In this document: piece after piece, positions 6,220-11,603 of the stretch
Numbering within the stretch: the stretch's first letter is position 1
Layout: each line of letters starts with the position of its first letter
Assembly: GCA_001766965.1 (NCBI GenBank)
Contig: MEKM01000126.1
Coordinates: 1 to 14,595, forward strand
Length of the DNA stretch: 14,595 nt
DNA from: Acidobacteria bacterium RIFCSPHIGHO2_01_FULL_67_28
Lineage (GTDB): Bacteria > Acidobacteriota > Terriglobia > Acidiferrales > 2-02-FULL-67-57
Direction of reading: 5' to 3'
Made by a program: the position numbers and the translations under genes
Notes under the pieces: generated by a model
What the model saw: the letters and a program-made list of their open reading frames with translations, nothing else
Told to the model about the DNA's origin: nothing
Database searches by the model: none

Positions 6220-6292
6220 CACCGGCGCTTGCCCCGAGTGTAGCCGAGGGGTCTCGCCGGTGTTCACAGACCAGAGGCCTGTGCCACAGGCC
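6220..6292. repeat. Palindromic repeats between SnoaL-like and Spy-like genes
   Basis: CACCGGCG (6220-6227) pairs with CGCCGGTG (6255-6262) around a reverse copy of the GACCCCTCGG...CGGGGC family (6231-6253). Next to it, GGCCTGTG (6276-6283) and CACAGGCC (6285-6292) make an 8 bp palindrome around one base. The 214 bp gap from 6152 to 6365 holds these repeats and the terminator at 6299-6342. I see no gene in it. Confidence 0.7.
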
Positions 6293-6298
6293 CCCGCG

Positions 6299-6342
6299 AA
6301 AGAAAACGGGCGCCCGTCCCGAAGCTTCGGGAGGGCGCCCGT
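6299..6342 (-). terminator. Intrinsic terminator of the Spy-like gene
   Basis: A stem of about 18 bp with one bulged G forms around the perfect 16 bp palindrome TCCCGAAGCTTCGGGA, extended on both sides by GGGCGCCC blocks. Read on the minus strand it is followed by GTTTTCTTT. This is a good rho-independent terminator 24 bases past the stop of the minus-strand gene at 6366. Confidence 0.85.
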
Positions 6343-6365
6343 CAGATGAACCGCCCGGGAGAAAA

Positions 6366-6920
6366 CTAAATCAGCCGCAGCGTGCGGAAGGCGGGCAGGA
6401 AGGGCTGCAGCTGCTCGGCCAGCCGGATGGCGGCGTAGCGGTGCCGCTGCTCCTCGTTGAGCAGGTTCAGGAAGTCCTGCATGAAGGTGGCCTGGACTCC
6501 GTGCACCTGCTGCAAGTACTGGTGGATTTCAATCACGAGCGTCCCGATGGTGAGCGCGTCGGGCGCGCCCGACTGGAGCTGTTCGGCGATCTGCTGCTGC
6601 CGCGTGACGATCTCCTGGATGAGCGGCGCGATGGCCGTGTGCCGCTGCTGGAGCAGTGTCGTCAGCGAGCTCACCTGCTCCGGCGTCAGCTCGAGAAACG
6701 CCGCCACCACCGCCAGCGACTCGGCCGGCGACAGCCACTGGCCGAGGAGCGACTCCGCCCCCGGCGGGATCTGGAGCGAGTCCGGCAGGACGCCGGTCGG
6801 GATGGCCGGCGTCGCCGGCACCGCTGCCCGCTTCCGCTTGCCCGCGCTCGCCGGCACCACCACCAGCGCCACCGCCAGAATCAAGACCACAGCCAAAGTG
6901 ACAAGATACTTGGTGCGCAT
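6366..6920 (-). CDS. Spy/CpxP-like periplasmic protein with LTxxQ motifs
   Basis: This 184-residue protein has an N-terminal signal sequence (residues 1-26, hydrophobic core LVTLAVVLILAVALVVV, then ASA) and a mature all-helical part. LTPEQ (78-82) and LNEEQ (154-158) are the paired LTxxQ-like motifs of the Spy/CpxP family, which are periplasmic helical cradles that act as chaperones or stress sensors. The helices between them are rich in Gln, Leu and Ile. The length is usual for the family once the signal and the Ala/Pro linker (about 27-50) are removed. The start is set by AAGGAGAG nine or so bases upstream on the minus strand. It is a monocistronic gene, divergent from ruvX, with a strong terminator behind it. 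No envelope-stress two-component system lies in the window, so a stress role is inference from the family. Confidence 0.8.
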   Translation of the reverse strand: MRTKYLVTLAVVLILAVALVVVPASAGKRKRAAVPATPAIPTGVLPDSLQIPPGAESLLGQWLSPAESLAVVAAFLELTPEQVSSLTTLLQQRHTAIAPLIQEIVTRQQQIAEQLQSGAPDALTIGTLVIEIHQYLQQVHGVQATFMQDFLNLLNEEQRHRYAAIRLAEQLQPFLPAFRTLRLI

Positions 6921-6984
6921 CGTTCGTCTCTCCTTGTTTTTCCCCTCTGGCCTTCTCTAACCCCGGGCCCCGGAAAAAGTCGCG

Positions 6985-7031
6985 CCCTCTTTGCTTCCTT
7001 GCCTCCCTGCCTCTTTGCCTCTTTCCTCTTC
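6985..7031. repeat. Polypyrimidine tract of degenerate TTGCCTC units
   Basis: About 47 bases on the plus strand are almost wholly C and T, in loosely repeated units such as TTGCTTCC, TTGCCTCC and TTTGCCTC. It lies in the 212 bp gap between the divergent Spy-like gene and ruvX. It is a low-complexity feature with no clear function. Confidence 0.6.
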
Positions 7032-7058
7032 AGACACCGCCGCCCCCCGCAGCGTTCA

Positions 7059-7095
7059 CCTGCCTGCCCGCCCCGGCGGGCCTGCCGCAGGCAGG
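7059..7095. repeat. CCTGCCTGC palindromic repeat
   Basis: CCTGCCTGC (7059-7067) and GCAGGCAGG (7087-7095) are exact 9 bp arms around an inner CCCGCC/GGCGGG pair. The arms are the same as those of the 18 bp palindrome at 9023-9040 that sits inside a gene, so both belong to one palindrome family. Confidence 0.7.
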
Positions 7096-7096
7096 G

Positions 7097-7126
7097 TGGA
7101 CACCGCGCGCGCGGCCGTCCTAGAAT
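7097..7126 (+). promoter_or_regulatory. Promoter of ruvX-mltG, likely leaderless
   Basis: TGGACA (7097-7102) and TAGAAT (7121-7126) each match the sigma-70 hexamers at five of six positions, with an 18-base spacer. The expected transcription start six or seven bases on falls on the A of the ATG at 7133. No Shine-Dalgarno fits between, so ruvX is likely translated from a leaderless mRNA. Confidence 0.6.
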
Positions 7127-7132
7127 GAACGG

Positions 7133-7588
7133 ATGAGCGGCGGACGCATCCTGGCCGTTGATTTCGGCTCAAAGAACCTGGGCCTGGCGGTGAGCGACCC
7201 CACCGGGCTCATCGCCCAGGGCCTGCCCACGCTCAAGCGCACGAACCGCCGCGCCGATCTCGTCCGCCTGCGGGAGATTGTCGAAGCCCTCGGAGTCGAG
7301 CGCATTCTGGTCGGCCATCCCGTGCACCTCAAAGGCTACGCCGGGGAGCGCGCCCGGCAGGCGGCGCGCTTCGCCGACTGGCTGCGGCGCGAGCTGCGCC
7401 TGCCGGTCGAGCTGGTGGACGAGCGCTTGACCAGCGTCGAAGCCGACAACCTCTTGCGCGAGCGCGGCGCCTCGAAGAGCGAGCGCAAGCAGGCCCGCGA
7501 CCGCGTCGCCGCTGCCCTGCTCCTGCAAACCTGGCTCGACCAGCAGGCCCGCGTCGGAACCGCCGCCCGCACCTCCGGCGAATCGTGA
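7133..7588 (+). CDS. ruvX: RuvX/YqgF-type Holliday junction resolvase
   Basis: This 151-residue protein has the RNase H-like fold of the YqgF/RuvX family, linked to Holliday junction resolution and to 16S rRNA 5'-end processing. The first motif AVDFGSKNLGLAVSD gives the catalytic Asp10. VDERLTSVEA gives Glu97 and the conserved Thr100, and ARDRVAAALLLQTWLD gives Asp123. The strand-loop usually written VGLP-x3-DG reads VGHPVHLKG here, a variation with His in place of Leu. Length is typical with a short polar C-terminal tail. The ATG at 7133 lacks a ribosome site and lies just past a promoter, suggesting a leaderless start. Its TGA overlaps the ATG of mltG by one base, so the two form an operon; this neighbourhood is common in bacteria. 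Confidence 0.93.
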   Translation: MSGGRILAVDFGSKNLGLAVSDPTGLIAQGLPTLKRTNRRADLVRLREIVEALGVERILVGHPVHLKGYAGERARQAARFADWLRRELRLPVELVDERLTSVEADNLLRERGASKSERKQARDRVAAALLLQTWLDQQARVGTAARTSGES

Positions 7589-8619
7589 TGCTCTCCCGCT
7601 TTTCCCGGCTCGCCTGGGCTCTGGCAGCGCTGCTCGTTCTTGCCGCCGCGCTGGCCGGGCTGCTGCTGTGGCCGTACCAGGGATTCCAGGGTCAAAAGAC
7701 CGTGGTCATCGAGCAGGGCCTGGGCCGGCGGGCCATCGCCGCGCGGCTGGCTGACGAGGGCGTGCTGCGCTGGCGCTGGCCGTTCGTTGCTTACGCCTAC
7801 GCGCAGCCGCATCGGACACTCAAAGCGGGCGAGTACGTTTTCGACCGGCCGGCGAGCGCCGCCGGAGTCTTCTCCAAGCTCGCCCGCGGCGAAGTCCATC
7901 TCTACGCCCTGACCATCCCCGAGGGCTGGACGCGCTGGGACATCGCCGACGAGGTGGCGCGCTTGCAGCTCGCCTCGCGCGAAGCCTTCCTCGAGGCGGC
8001 CGGGGACACCGCGCTCATCCGCGACCTCGCCCCCGAGGCCTCCTCGCTCGAAGGCTACCTTTTCCCCGATACCTACCACTTCGCCCGGCCCTCGGAGCCG
8101 GCGGCGATGGCGCGCACCATGGTCGAGCACTTCCGGCGGGTCTACGCGCCGCTGCGGGAAAAGGCCAGCGCGCCCGGCCGGTTCACCCCTCATCAGCTCG
8201 TCACGCTGGCCTCGCTCGTCGAAAAAGAGACCGGCGTAGCGGAAGAGCGCGGGCTCATTGCCGCCGTTTTTTACAACCGGCTCGAGCGGCGCCTGGCGCT
8301 CCAATGCGACCCGACGGTCATCTACGCCGAGCGGCTCGCCAAGGAGGGAGTGTTCGACGGGGCCATCAACGTCAGCGACCTCGAGCGCGACTCGCCCTAC
8401 AACACCTACAAGCGCCCCGGCCTGCCGCCCGGCCCCATCGCCAATCCCGGCCGTGCCGCGCTGGCGGCGGTGATGAATCCGCCGGCCTCCGACTTCCTCT
8501 ACTTCGTCTCCAACAACCAGGGCGGCCACCAGTTCGCCCGCAACGGCGCCGAGCACGAGCGCAACGTCGCCCGCTACCGCCGCCAGCGCGCCGCCCGCAA
8601 CGCCGGCAACCGCCGGTGA
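7588..8619 (+). CDS. mltG: Endolytic transglycosylase MltG
   Basis: This 343-residue protein is a YceG/MltG enzyme that cuts nascent peptidoglycan glycan strands and may set their length. A single N-terminal membrane helix (about residues 8-28) anchors it so that the rest lies outside the inner membrane. A LysM-like region follows (about 35-95), then the catalytic domain with SLEGYLFPDTYHF. The motif LASLVEKET contains the active-site glutamate (Glu212; Glu214 is next to it), followed by AVFYNRL and CDPTVIYA, and NTYKRPGLPPGPIANPG and FVSNNQGGHQFA near the end. All family blocks are present. The ATG at 7588 shares a base with the ruvX stop; a GTG one codon earlier (7585) is an alternative. 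The last 20 residues are basic (RRQRAARNAGNRR) and may be a loose tail. I see no terminator after the gene. Confidence 0.95.
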   Translation: MLSRFSRLAWALAALLVLAAALAGLLLWPYQGFQGQKTVVIEQGLGRRAIAARLADEGVLRWRWPFVAYAYAQPHRTLKAGEYVFDRPASAAGVFSKLARGEVHLYALTIPEGWTRWDIADEVARLQLASREAFLEAAGDTALIRDLAPEASSLEGYLFPDTYHFARPSEPAAMARTMVEHFRRVYAPLREKASAPGRFTPHQLVTLASLVEKETGVAEERGLIAAVFYNRLERRLALQCDPTVIYAERLAKEGVFDGAINVSDLERDSPYNTYKRPGLPPGPIANPGRAALAAVMNPPASDFLYFVSNNQGGHQFARNGAEHERNVARYRRQRAARNAGNRR

Positions 8620-8660
8620 GCGCCCCGCCCTCTTTGGAGGCGGCACGGCGAGGAGGCCGA

Positions 8661-8690
8661 TTGACCGTTTTCCGACCCCTCGGCTACACT
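8661..8690 (+). promoter_or_regulatory. Promoter of the lipoprotein-permease operon
   Basis: TTGACC (8661-8666) and TACACT (8685-8690) are separated by 18 bases. The 17 bases from 8674 to 8690, which include the -10, exactly match the reverse complement of 6237-6253, part of the GACCCCTCGG repeat family. The predicted start near 8697 leaves about 33 bases before the ATG at 8730. Confidence 0.6.
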
Positions 8691-8729
8691 GGAAAATTCG
8701 CGCGCCAAACGGCGAGCCGATTGAGAGGA

Positions 8730-9662
8730 ATGGTGCCGGGGAAAACACTGAAGCTGGCGGCGGGAGCGGCCCTAGCATTTTTTCTAGTGGCCGGCTGCGC
8801 GGTGAAAAAAACCGAGCGGTTGCCAGTCCTCGCCTTGCAAACCGCCACGTTGGAGGACCTCCGCGGGCGGCTGGAGCGCCAGGCCGACGCCGTGCACACT
8901 ATCAACGCCGAAGCCGAATTGGTTCCCGCCACCGGTTCCGCCTACAGCGGCGTCATCGAGCAGTACCACGACGTCAAGGCCTTCGTGCTGGCCGAGCAGC
9001 AGCCGGGGACGGGCGGCAACAGCCTGCCTGCGCAGGCAGGTCGGCACATCCGCGTGCTCGGCCAGGCGCCCATCGTGCGCAAGACGATTTTCGACATGGT
9101 GGCCGACGAGCGCGAGTTCCGCATCCTGCTGCCCACCAAGAACAAGTTTGTCGTGGGGCCGACCGAGCTTGAGCGCCGGAGCGAGAAACCCATCGAGAAC
9201 CTCCGCCCCCAGCATCTCTTCGAGGCGCTCTTCCCTTCGGCGCCCGCAACCGGCCCGCGCGCCCAGGCGTTTCTTGAAGAGAACGAGTTCAGCGGGCGGC
9301 GCTACTACGCGGTGACGGAAATCGTCGAGGCGGAAGGCGCCTGGCGCCCGGCGCGGCGCTGGTGGTTCGACCGGACGGACCTGGCGCTCGTGCGCGTCCA
9401 GAGCTTCGACGCCGAAGGGCGCTTGCTGGCTGACATCCACTACGGGCAGTGGCAGGAGACCGACGGCATCCCCTACCCGCGCACGATTGAGCTGGTCCGG
9501 CCGCAGGAGGACTACCGGCTGAAACTCATCGTCAAGAAACTGACGCTCAACCAGCCGCTGCCGCCGGAGCGGTTCCGCCTGGAGCCGCCGGCCGGCGTCG
9601 AAACCGTTGAGCTGAAGTCTGCGTCCGCCGACAAGCCCGACTCGGGCAAGGAGCCGCGATGA
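8730..9662 (+). CDS. Outer-membrane-type lipoprotein, possible LolA/LolB-like or DUF4292 relative
   Basis: This 310-residue protein starts with a lipoprotein signal: KTLKLAAGAALAFFLVAGC, with LVAGC as the lipobox and Cys23 as the lipidated residue. The mature part alternates strands and charged turns, for example IRVLGQAPIVRKTIFDM, FRILLPTKNKFVVGP, YYAVTEIV and GIPYPRTIELVRPQEDY. This resembles DUF4292/LolA-LolB-like lipoproteins that form a half-barrel for lipid binding; the resemblance is from memory and not tested. The start is uncertain: ATG 8730 lies only one base after GAGAGG, while GTG 8733 has better spacing and would remove one residue. Residues 99-104 (LPAQAG) are encoded by the 18 bp palindrome at 9023-9040, apparently inserted in frame. 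The stop overlaps the start of the permease by four bases (ATGA), so the two are co-translated and probably work together. Confidence 0.75.
   Translation: MVPGKTLKLAAGAALAFFLVAGCAVKKTERLPVLALQTATLEDLRGRLERQADAVHTINAEAELVPATGSAYSGVIEQYHDVKAFVLAEQQPGTGGNSLPAQAGRHIRVLGQAPIVRKTIFDMVADEREFRILLPTKNKFVVGPTELERRSEKPIENLRPQHLFEALFPSAPATGPRAQAFLEENEFSGRRYYAVTEIVEAEGAWRPARRWWFDRTDLALVRVQSFDAEGRLLADIHYGQWQETDGIPYPRTIELVRPQEDYRLKLIVKKLTLNQPLPPERFRLEPPAGVETVELKSASADKPDSGKEPR
9023..9040. repeat. 18 bp perfect palindrome inside a coding region
   Basis: CCTGCCTGCGCAGGCAGG is perfectly self-complementary and is read in frame as LPAQAG, residues 99-104 of the lipoprotein. The same arms occur in the intergenic repeat at 7059-7095. 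The surrounding residues, PGTGGNSLPAQAGRH, look like a low-complexity loop. Confidence 0.75.
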
Positions 9663-10762
9663 ACCCGCTCGGCTCCATGCTGATGGGGAACCTGCTGCAC
9701 CGGCCGCTGCGCACGCTCATCACCGTGGTCGCGGTCGGCGTGGAAGTCTGCCTGGTGGTCATCATCGTGGGGCTGACCACGGGGCTGCTGCACGAGACCG
9801 CCAAGCGCATCGAGGGCGTGGGGGCCGACCTGATGCTGCAGCCGCCGGCCGCGAGCATCCTCCAGAGTTTCAGCGGGGCCCCCATGCCCGTCAAGATCAA
9901 GGACAAGCTCGAAGACGTCCCGCACGTGGCGGCGGTGGCGCCGGTGCTCTTGCAGTTTCACACCAGCGGCTTGAGCGTGGTCTACGGCATCGAGCTCAAG
10001 AGCTTCGAAGCGGTGAGCAATGGGTTCGTCTACCACGCGGGCGGGCCGTTCCAGGAAGCGAACGACCTCTTGGTGGACGACTGGTTCGCCCGCTCGGAAA
10101 AGCTGAAGGTGGGCGACATTTTCCGTTTGTTCGAGAACGACTTCACCGTGCGCGGGGTGGTCGAGCACGGCAAGGGCGCGCGCCTCTTCGTTCCCATTGA
10201 GACGCTCCAGGAATTGTCGGCCGCGCACGACAAGGCTTCCATCTTCTACATCCGCTGCGACGCCCCGAAGAACACCGAGCTCGTGGCGGAAGAGATCCGC
10301 AAACTCCTTCCCCGGCACAAGTTGAGCCTGCTCAAGGAATACCTCTCGATGATGACCTCCTCGCAACTGCCGGGCCTCGATGAGTTCGTCAACTCGATGA
10401 TCGTGCTGGCGGTGGTGGTCGGGTTCCTGGTGATTTTCCTTTCGATGTACACCACCATCCTGGAGCGCACACGCGAGATCGGGATTCTGAAGTCGCTCGG
10501 CGCCTCGAAGACCGACATCGTCGGGCTGGTGCTGCGCGAGTCGCTCCTGCTCTGCGCCGCCGGCCTGGTGGCGGGCATCGGGTTCAGCTACGGCGGCCGC
10601 TTCCTGCTCAAGGAGATGTTCCCCACGCTCACGATCCTCATCACCTTCTCGTGGCTGGTGAAGGCGGGCTTGCTGGCGGCGTTGGGCGGGGTGCTGGGGG
10701 CGGTCTACCCGGCCTGGCTCGCCGCCCGGCAAGATGCCATCGTCGCGCTGGCCTACGAGTAA
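9659..10762 (+). CDS. FtsX/MacB/LolCE-type ABC transporter permease
   Basis: This 367-residue protein has the four-helix FtsX-type permease layout. There is an N-terminal helix (about 20-44, LITVVAVGVEVCLVVIIVGL), a large extracytoplasmic domain (about 45-240, including ADLMLQP), then three helices at about 247-268, 294-314 and 332-355. The cytoplasmic coupling motif ERTREIGILKSLGASKTDI lies between helices two and three, and the end YPAWLAARQDAIVALAYE is the usual family terminus. Such permeases pair with an ATPase to move lipoproteins, peptides or other substrates, or to act as mechanotransmitters. The lipoprotein just upstream overlaps by four bases and is a likely partner. No ATPase gene follows; instead there is an 841 bp repeat-rich gap. 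A second copy of the last 12 codons occurs at 11550-11588, so this region may have lost genes or been rebuilt. The ATP-binding partner must be encoded elsewhere. Confidence 0.92.
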   Translation: MNPLGSMLMGNLLHRPLRTLITVVAVGVEVCLVVIIVGLTTGLLHETAKRIEGVGADLMLQPPAASILQSFSGAPMPVKIKDKLEDVPHVAAVAPVLLQFHTSGLSVVYGIELKSFEAVSNGFVYHAGGPFQEANDLLVDDWFARSEKLKVGDIFRLFENDFTVRGVVEHGKGARLFVPIETLQELSAAHDKASIFYIRCDAPKNTELVAEEIRKLLPRHKLSLLKEYLSMMTSSQLPGLDEFVNSMIVLAVVVGFLVIFLSMYTTILERTREIGILKSLGASKTDIVGLVLRESLLLCAAGLVAGIGFSYGGRFLLKEMFPTLTILITFSWLVKAGLLAALGGVLGAVYPAWLAARQDAIVALAYE

Positions 10763-11058
10763 CGGCTTCACAACCTCAAGCAAGCCGCGGCAGGGCTCGA
10801 AGGATTTAGCCCTGACATTCAAGGGGCACTCAAAGTTGCGGGGCTTCAGCCCCTGCGGTCGAGATTTGCCGGTATTCTCACCACCTATCACCTTTCCTCT
10901 CAACAACTTCACCTCTCACCCCTCCCCGGGGGGTAGCACCATCTTGTTGAGCAGAAAACAATTAGCAGGGGAGATTTGTCGCTAATGTCAGTGACCCCCT
11001 CATAACAAACGCCTTACAACGTGACATTTCCCCCGTCCATCCCTCTCCTTGGTAGCGG
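10763..11058. other. Non-coding stretch with small hairpins and an AT-richer segment
   Basis: I see no gene here. AGGGCT (10792-10797) pairs with AGCCCT (10808-10813), and GGGGCT/AGCCCC form a small hairpin near 10840-10853. From about 10935 to 11040 the sequence is less GC-rich than its surroundings (for example GAAAACAATTAGCAGG) and contains AATGTCA (10984-10990) against TGACATT (11022-11028). That segment could be the remnant of an insertion-element end, but no transposase or clear terminal repeat supports it. Confidence 0.4.
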
Positions 11059-11097
11059 CGACGAAGCCCCGATTTTGGGCTTTGTCGTCGGCTTTTC
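11059..11097 (+). terminator. Rho-independent terminator candidate
   Basis: CGACGAAGCCC (11059-11069) pairs with GGGCTTTGTCG (11077-11087) over 11 bp with one G-T wobble. The loop is about seven bases. TCGGCTTTTCC follows. It is about 300 bases past the permease stop, further than usual, so it could belong to the permease operon or to a gene now lost from this gap. Confidence 0.6.
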
Positions 11098-11113
11098 CTA
11101 ACGGACAACCACC

Positions 11114-11237
11114 GACCCCTCGGCCCCTCTCGGGGCAAGTGAGGAATCCCACGATGCGGGATTCCTCGCCCCTACCCCGCTGGTGTAGGGCGGGGGTTTA
11201 TCCCCCGCCGCGGGCGGGCCTAAAGCCCGCCCCTACA
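11114..11237. repeat. Cluster of three palindromic repeat units
   Basis: A copy of the GACCCCTCGG...CTCGGGGCA family (11114-11137) is followed by a perfect 10 bp pair, GAGGAATCCC (11141-11150) and GGGATTCCTC (11158-11167). Then comes a two-armed composite: TGTAGGG (11184-11190) with CCCTACA (11231-11237) as outer stem, enclosing GGCGGGGG/CCCCCGCC (11189-11209) and GGGCGGGC/GCCCGCCC (11212-11232). The last unit could fold like a small cloverleaf. None of it is coding. Confidence 0.75.
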
Positions 11238-11274
11238 GCGCTAGCACAATCGCCGGTTCCGAGTCTACGGTTTC

Positions 11275-11362
11275 TGCGGTTTTTGCGGATTTTGCGGACG
11301 TTTTTTTTCGCGGGCCGCTTTTTGGGCCCTAGAACGCGGCCTTCAAATCCGCAAAAACCGCA
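11275..11362. repeat. Inverted repeat of TGCGGTTTTTGCGG units
   Basis: TGCGGTTTTTGCGGATTT (11275-11292) and its exact reverse complement (11345-11362) make an 18 bp stem. The arms are themselves built from repeated TGCGGTTTT-like units, and related CCGCAAAAA units continue to 11391 and again at 11505-11528. Confidence 0.75.
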
Positions 11363-11367
11363 ATTTC

Positions 11368-11391
11368 CGCAAAAAACGCAAAAACCGCACG
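11368..11391. repeat. 24 bp direct repeat, left copy
   Basis: This 24-base block of CGCAAAAA-type units is identical to 11505-11528. The two copies are 137 bases apart and bracket the palindromic element at 11401-11494, as a duplicated insertion site or recombination product would. Confidence 0.7.
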
Positions 11392-11400
11392 CCCTTGTTT

Positions 11401-11494
11401 GTCATCCCGAGCGCAGCGAGGGATCTGCATTTCAGCCCGCCGCAAGTAGCATGCGGATTCCTCGCCGCCAAGGCAATCAAGGGCTCGGAATGAC
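11401..11494. repeat. 94 bp palindromic repeat, reverse-orientation relative of 485-581
   Basis: It begins GTCATCCCGAG and ends CTCGGAATGAC. Its reverse complement shares with 485-581 the blocks CCGAGCCCTTGATTGC, GGCGGCGAGG, AAATGCAGAT and the final CGCTCGG, with a different middle. It carries no gene. It lies 55 bases before the second copy of the permease C-terminus. Confidence 0.85.
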
Positions 11495-11504
11495 ACGGTG
11501 GCGG

Positions 11505-11528
11505 CGCAAAAAACGCAAAAACCGCACG
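11505..11528. repeat. 24 bp direct repeat, right copy
   Basis: This copy is identical to 11368-11391, to the base. The bases beyond it differ from those beyond the left copy, so the homology ends here. Confidence 0.7.
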
Positions 11529-11549
11529 AGGCAAGCGATGGAAGTTTCT

Positions 11550-11588
11550 GCCCGGCAGGACGCCCTGGTCGCCCTGGCCTACGAGTAG
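11550..11588 (+). pseudogene. Second copy of permease C-terminal codons (ARQDALVALAYE-stop)
   Basis: Twelve codons and a TAG stop encode ARQDALVALAYE, against ARQDAIVALAYE at the end of the permease (10724-10762). Thirty-three of 39 bases match; five of the six differences are at third positions, and the only residue change is Ile to Leu. Upstream is repeat sequence, not permease. It looks like the displaced end of the original gene, or the last scrap of a tandem paralogue whose body is gone. Confidence 0.65.
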
Positions 11589-11603
11589 GGGCGAGGCGGG
11601 GAG

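Noticed and set aside
7336..8778. 480-codon minus-strand open frame opposite ruvX-mltG
   Set aside because: Antisense shadow of two clear enzyme genes, with low-complexity composition and no motif.
9512..10912. 466-codon minus-strand open frame opposite the permease
   Set aside because: Antisense shadow; the plus-strand permease has clear family motifs and helices.
11100..11530. CRISPR-like array in the repeat-rich gap
   Set aside because: The repeats are of several different families with irregular spacing, the 24-mer occurs only twice, and no cas gene is present.
11049..11588. 179-codon plus-strand frame ending in ARQDALVALAYE
   Set aside because: Only the last twelve codons resemble a protein. 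The rest translates terminator and palindromic repeats, so I list just the tail as a gene fragment.
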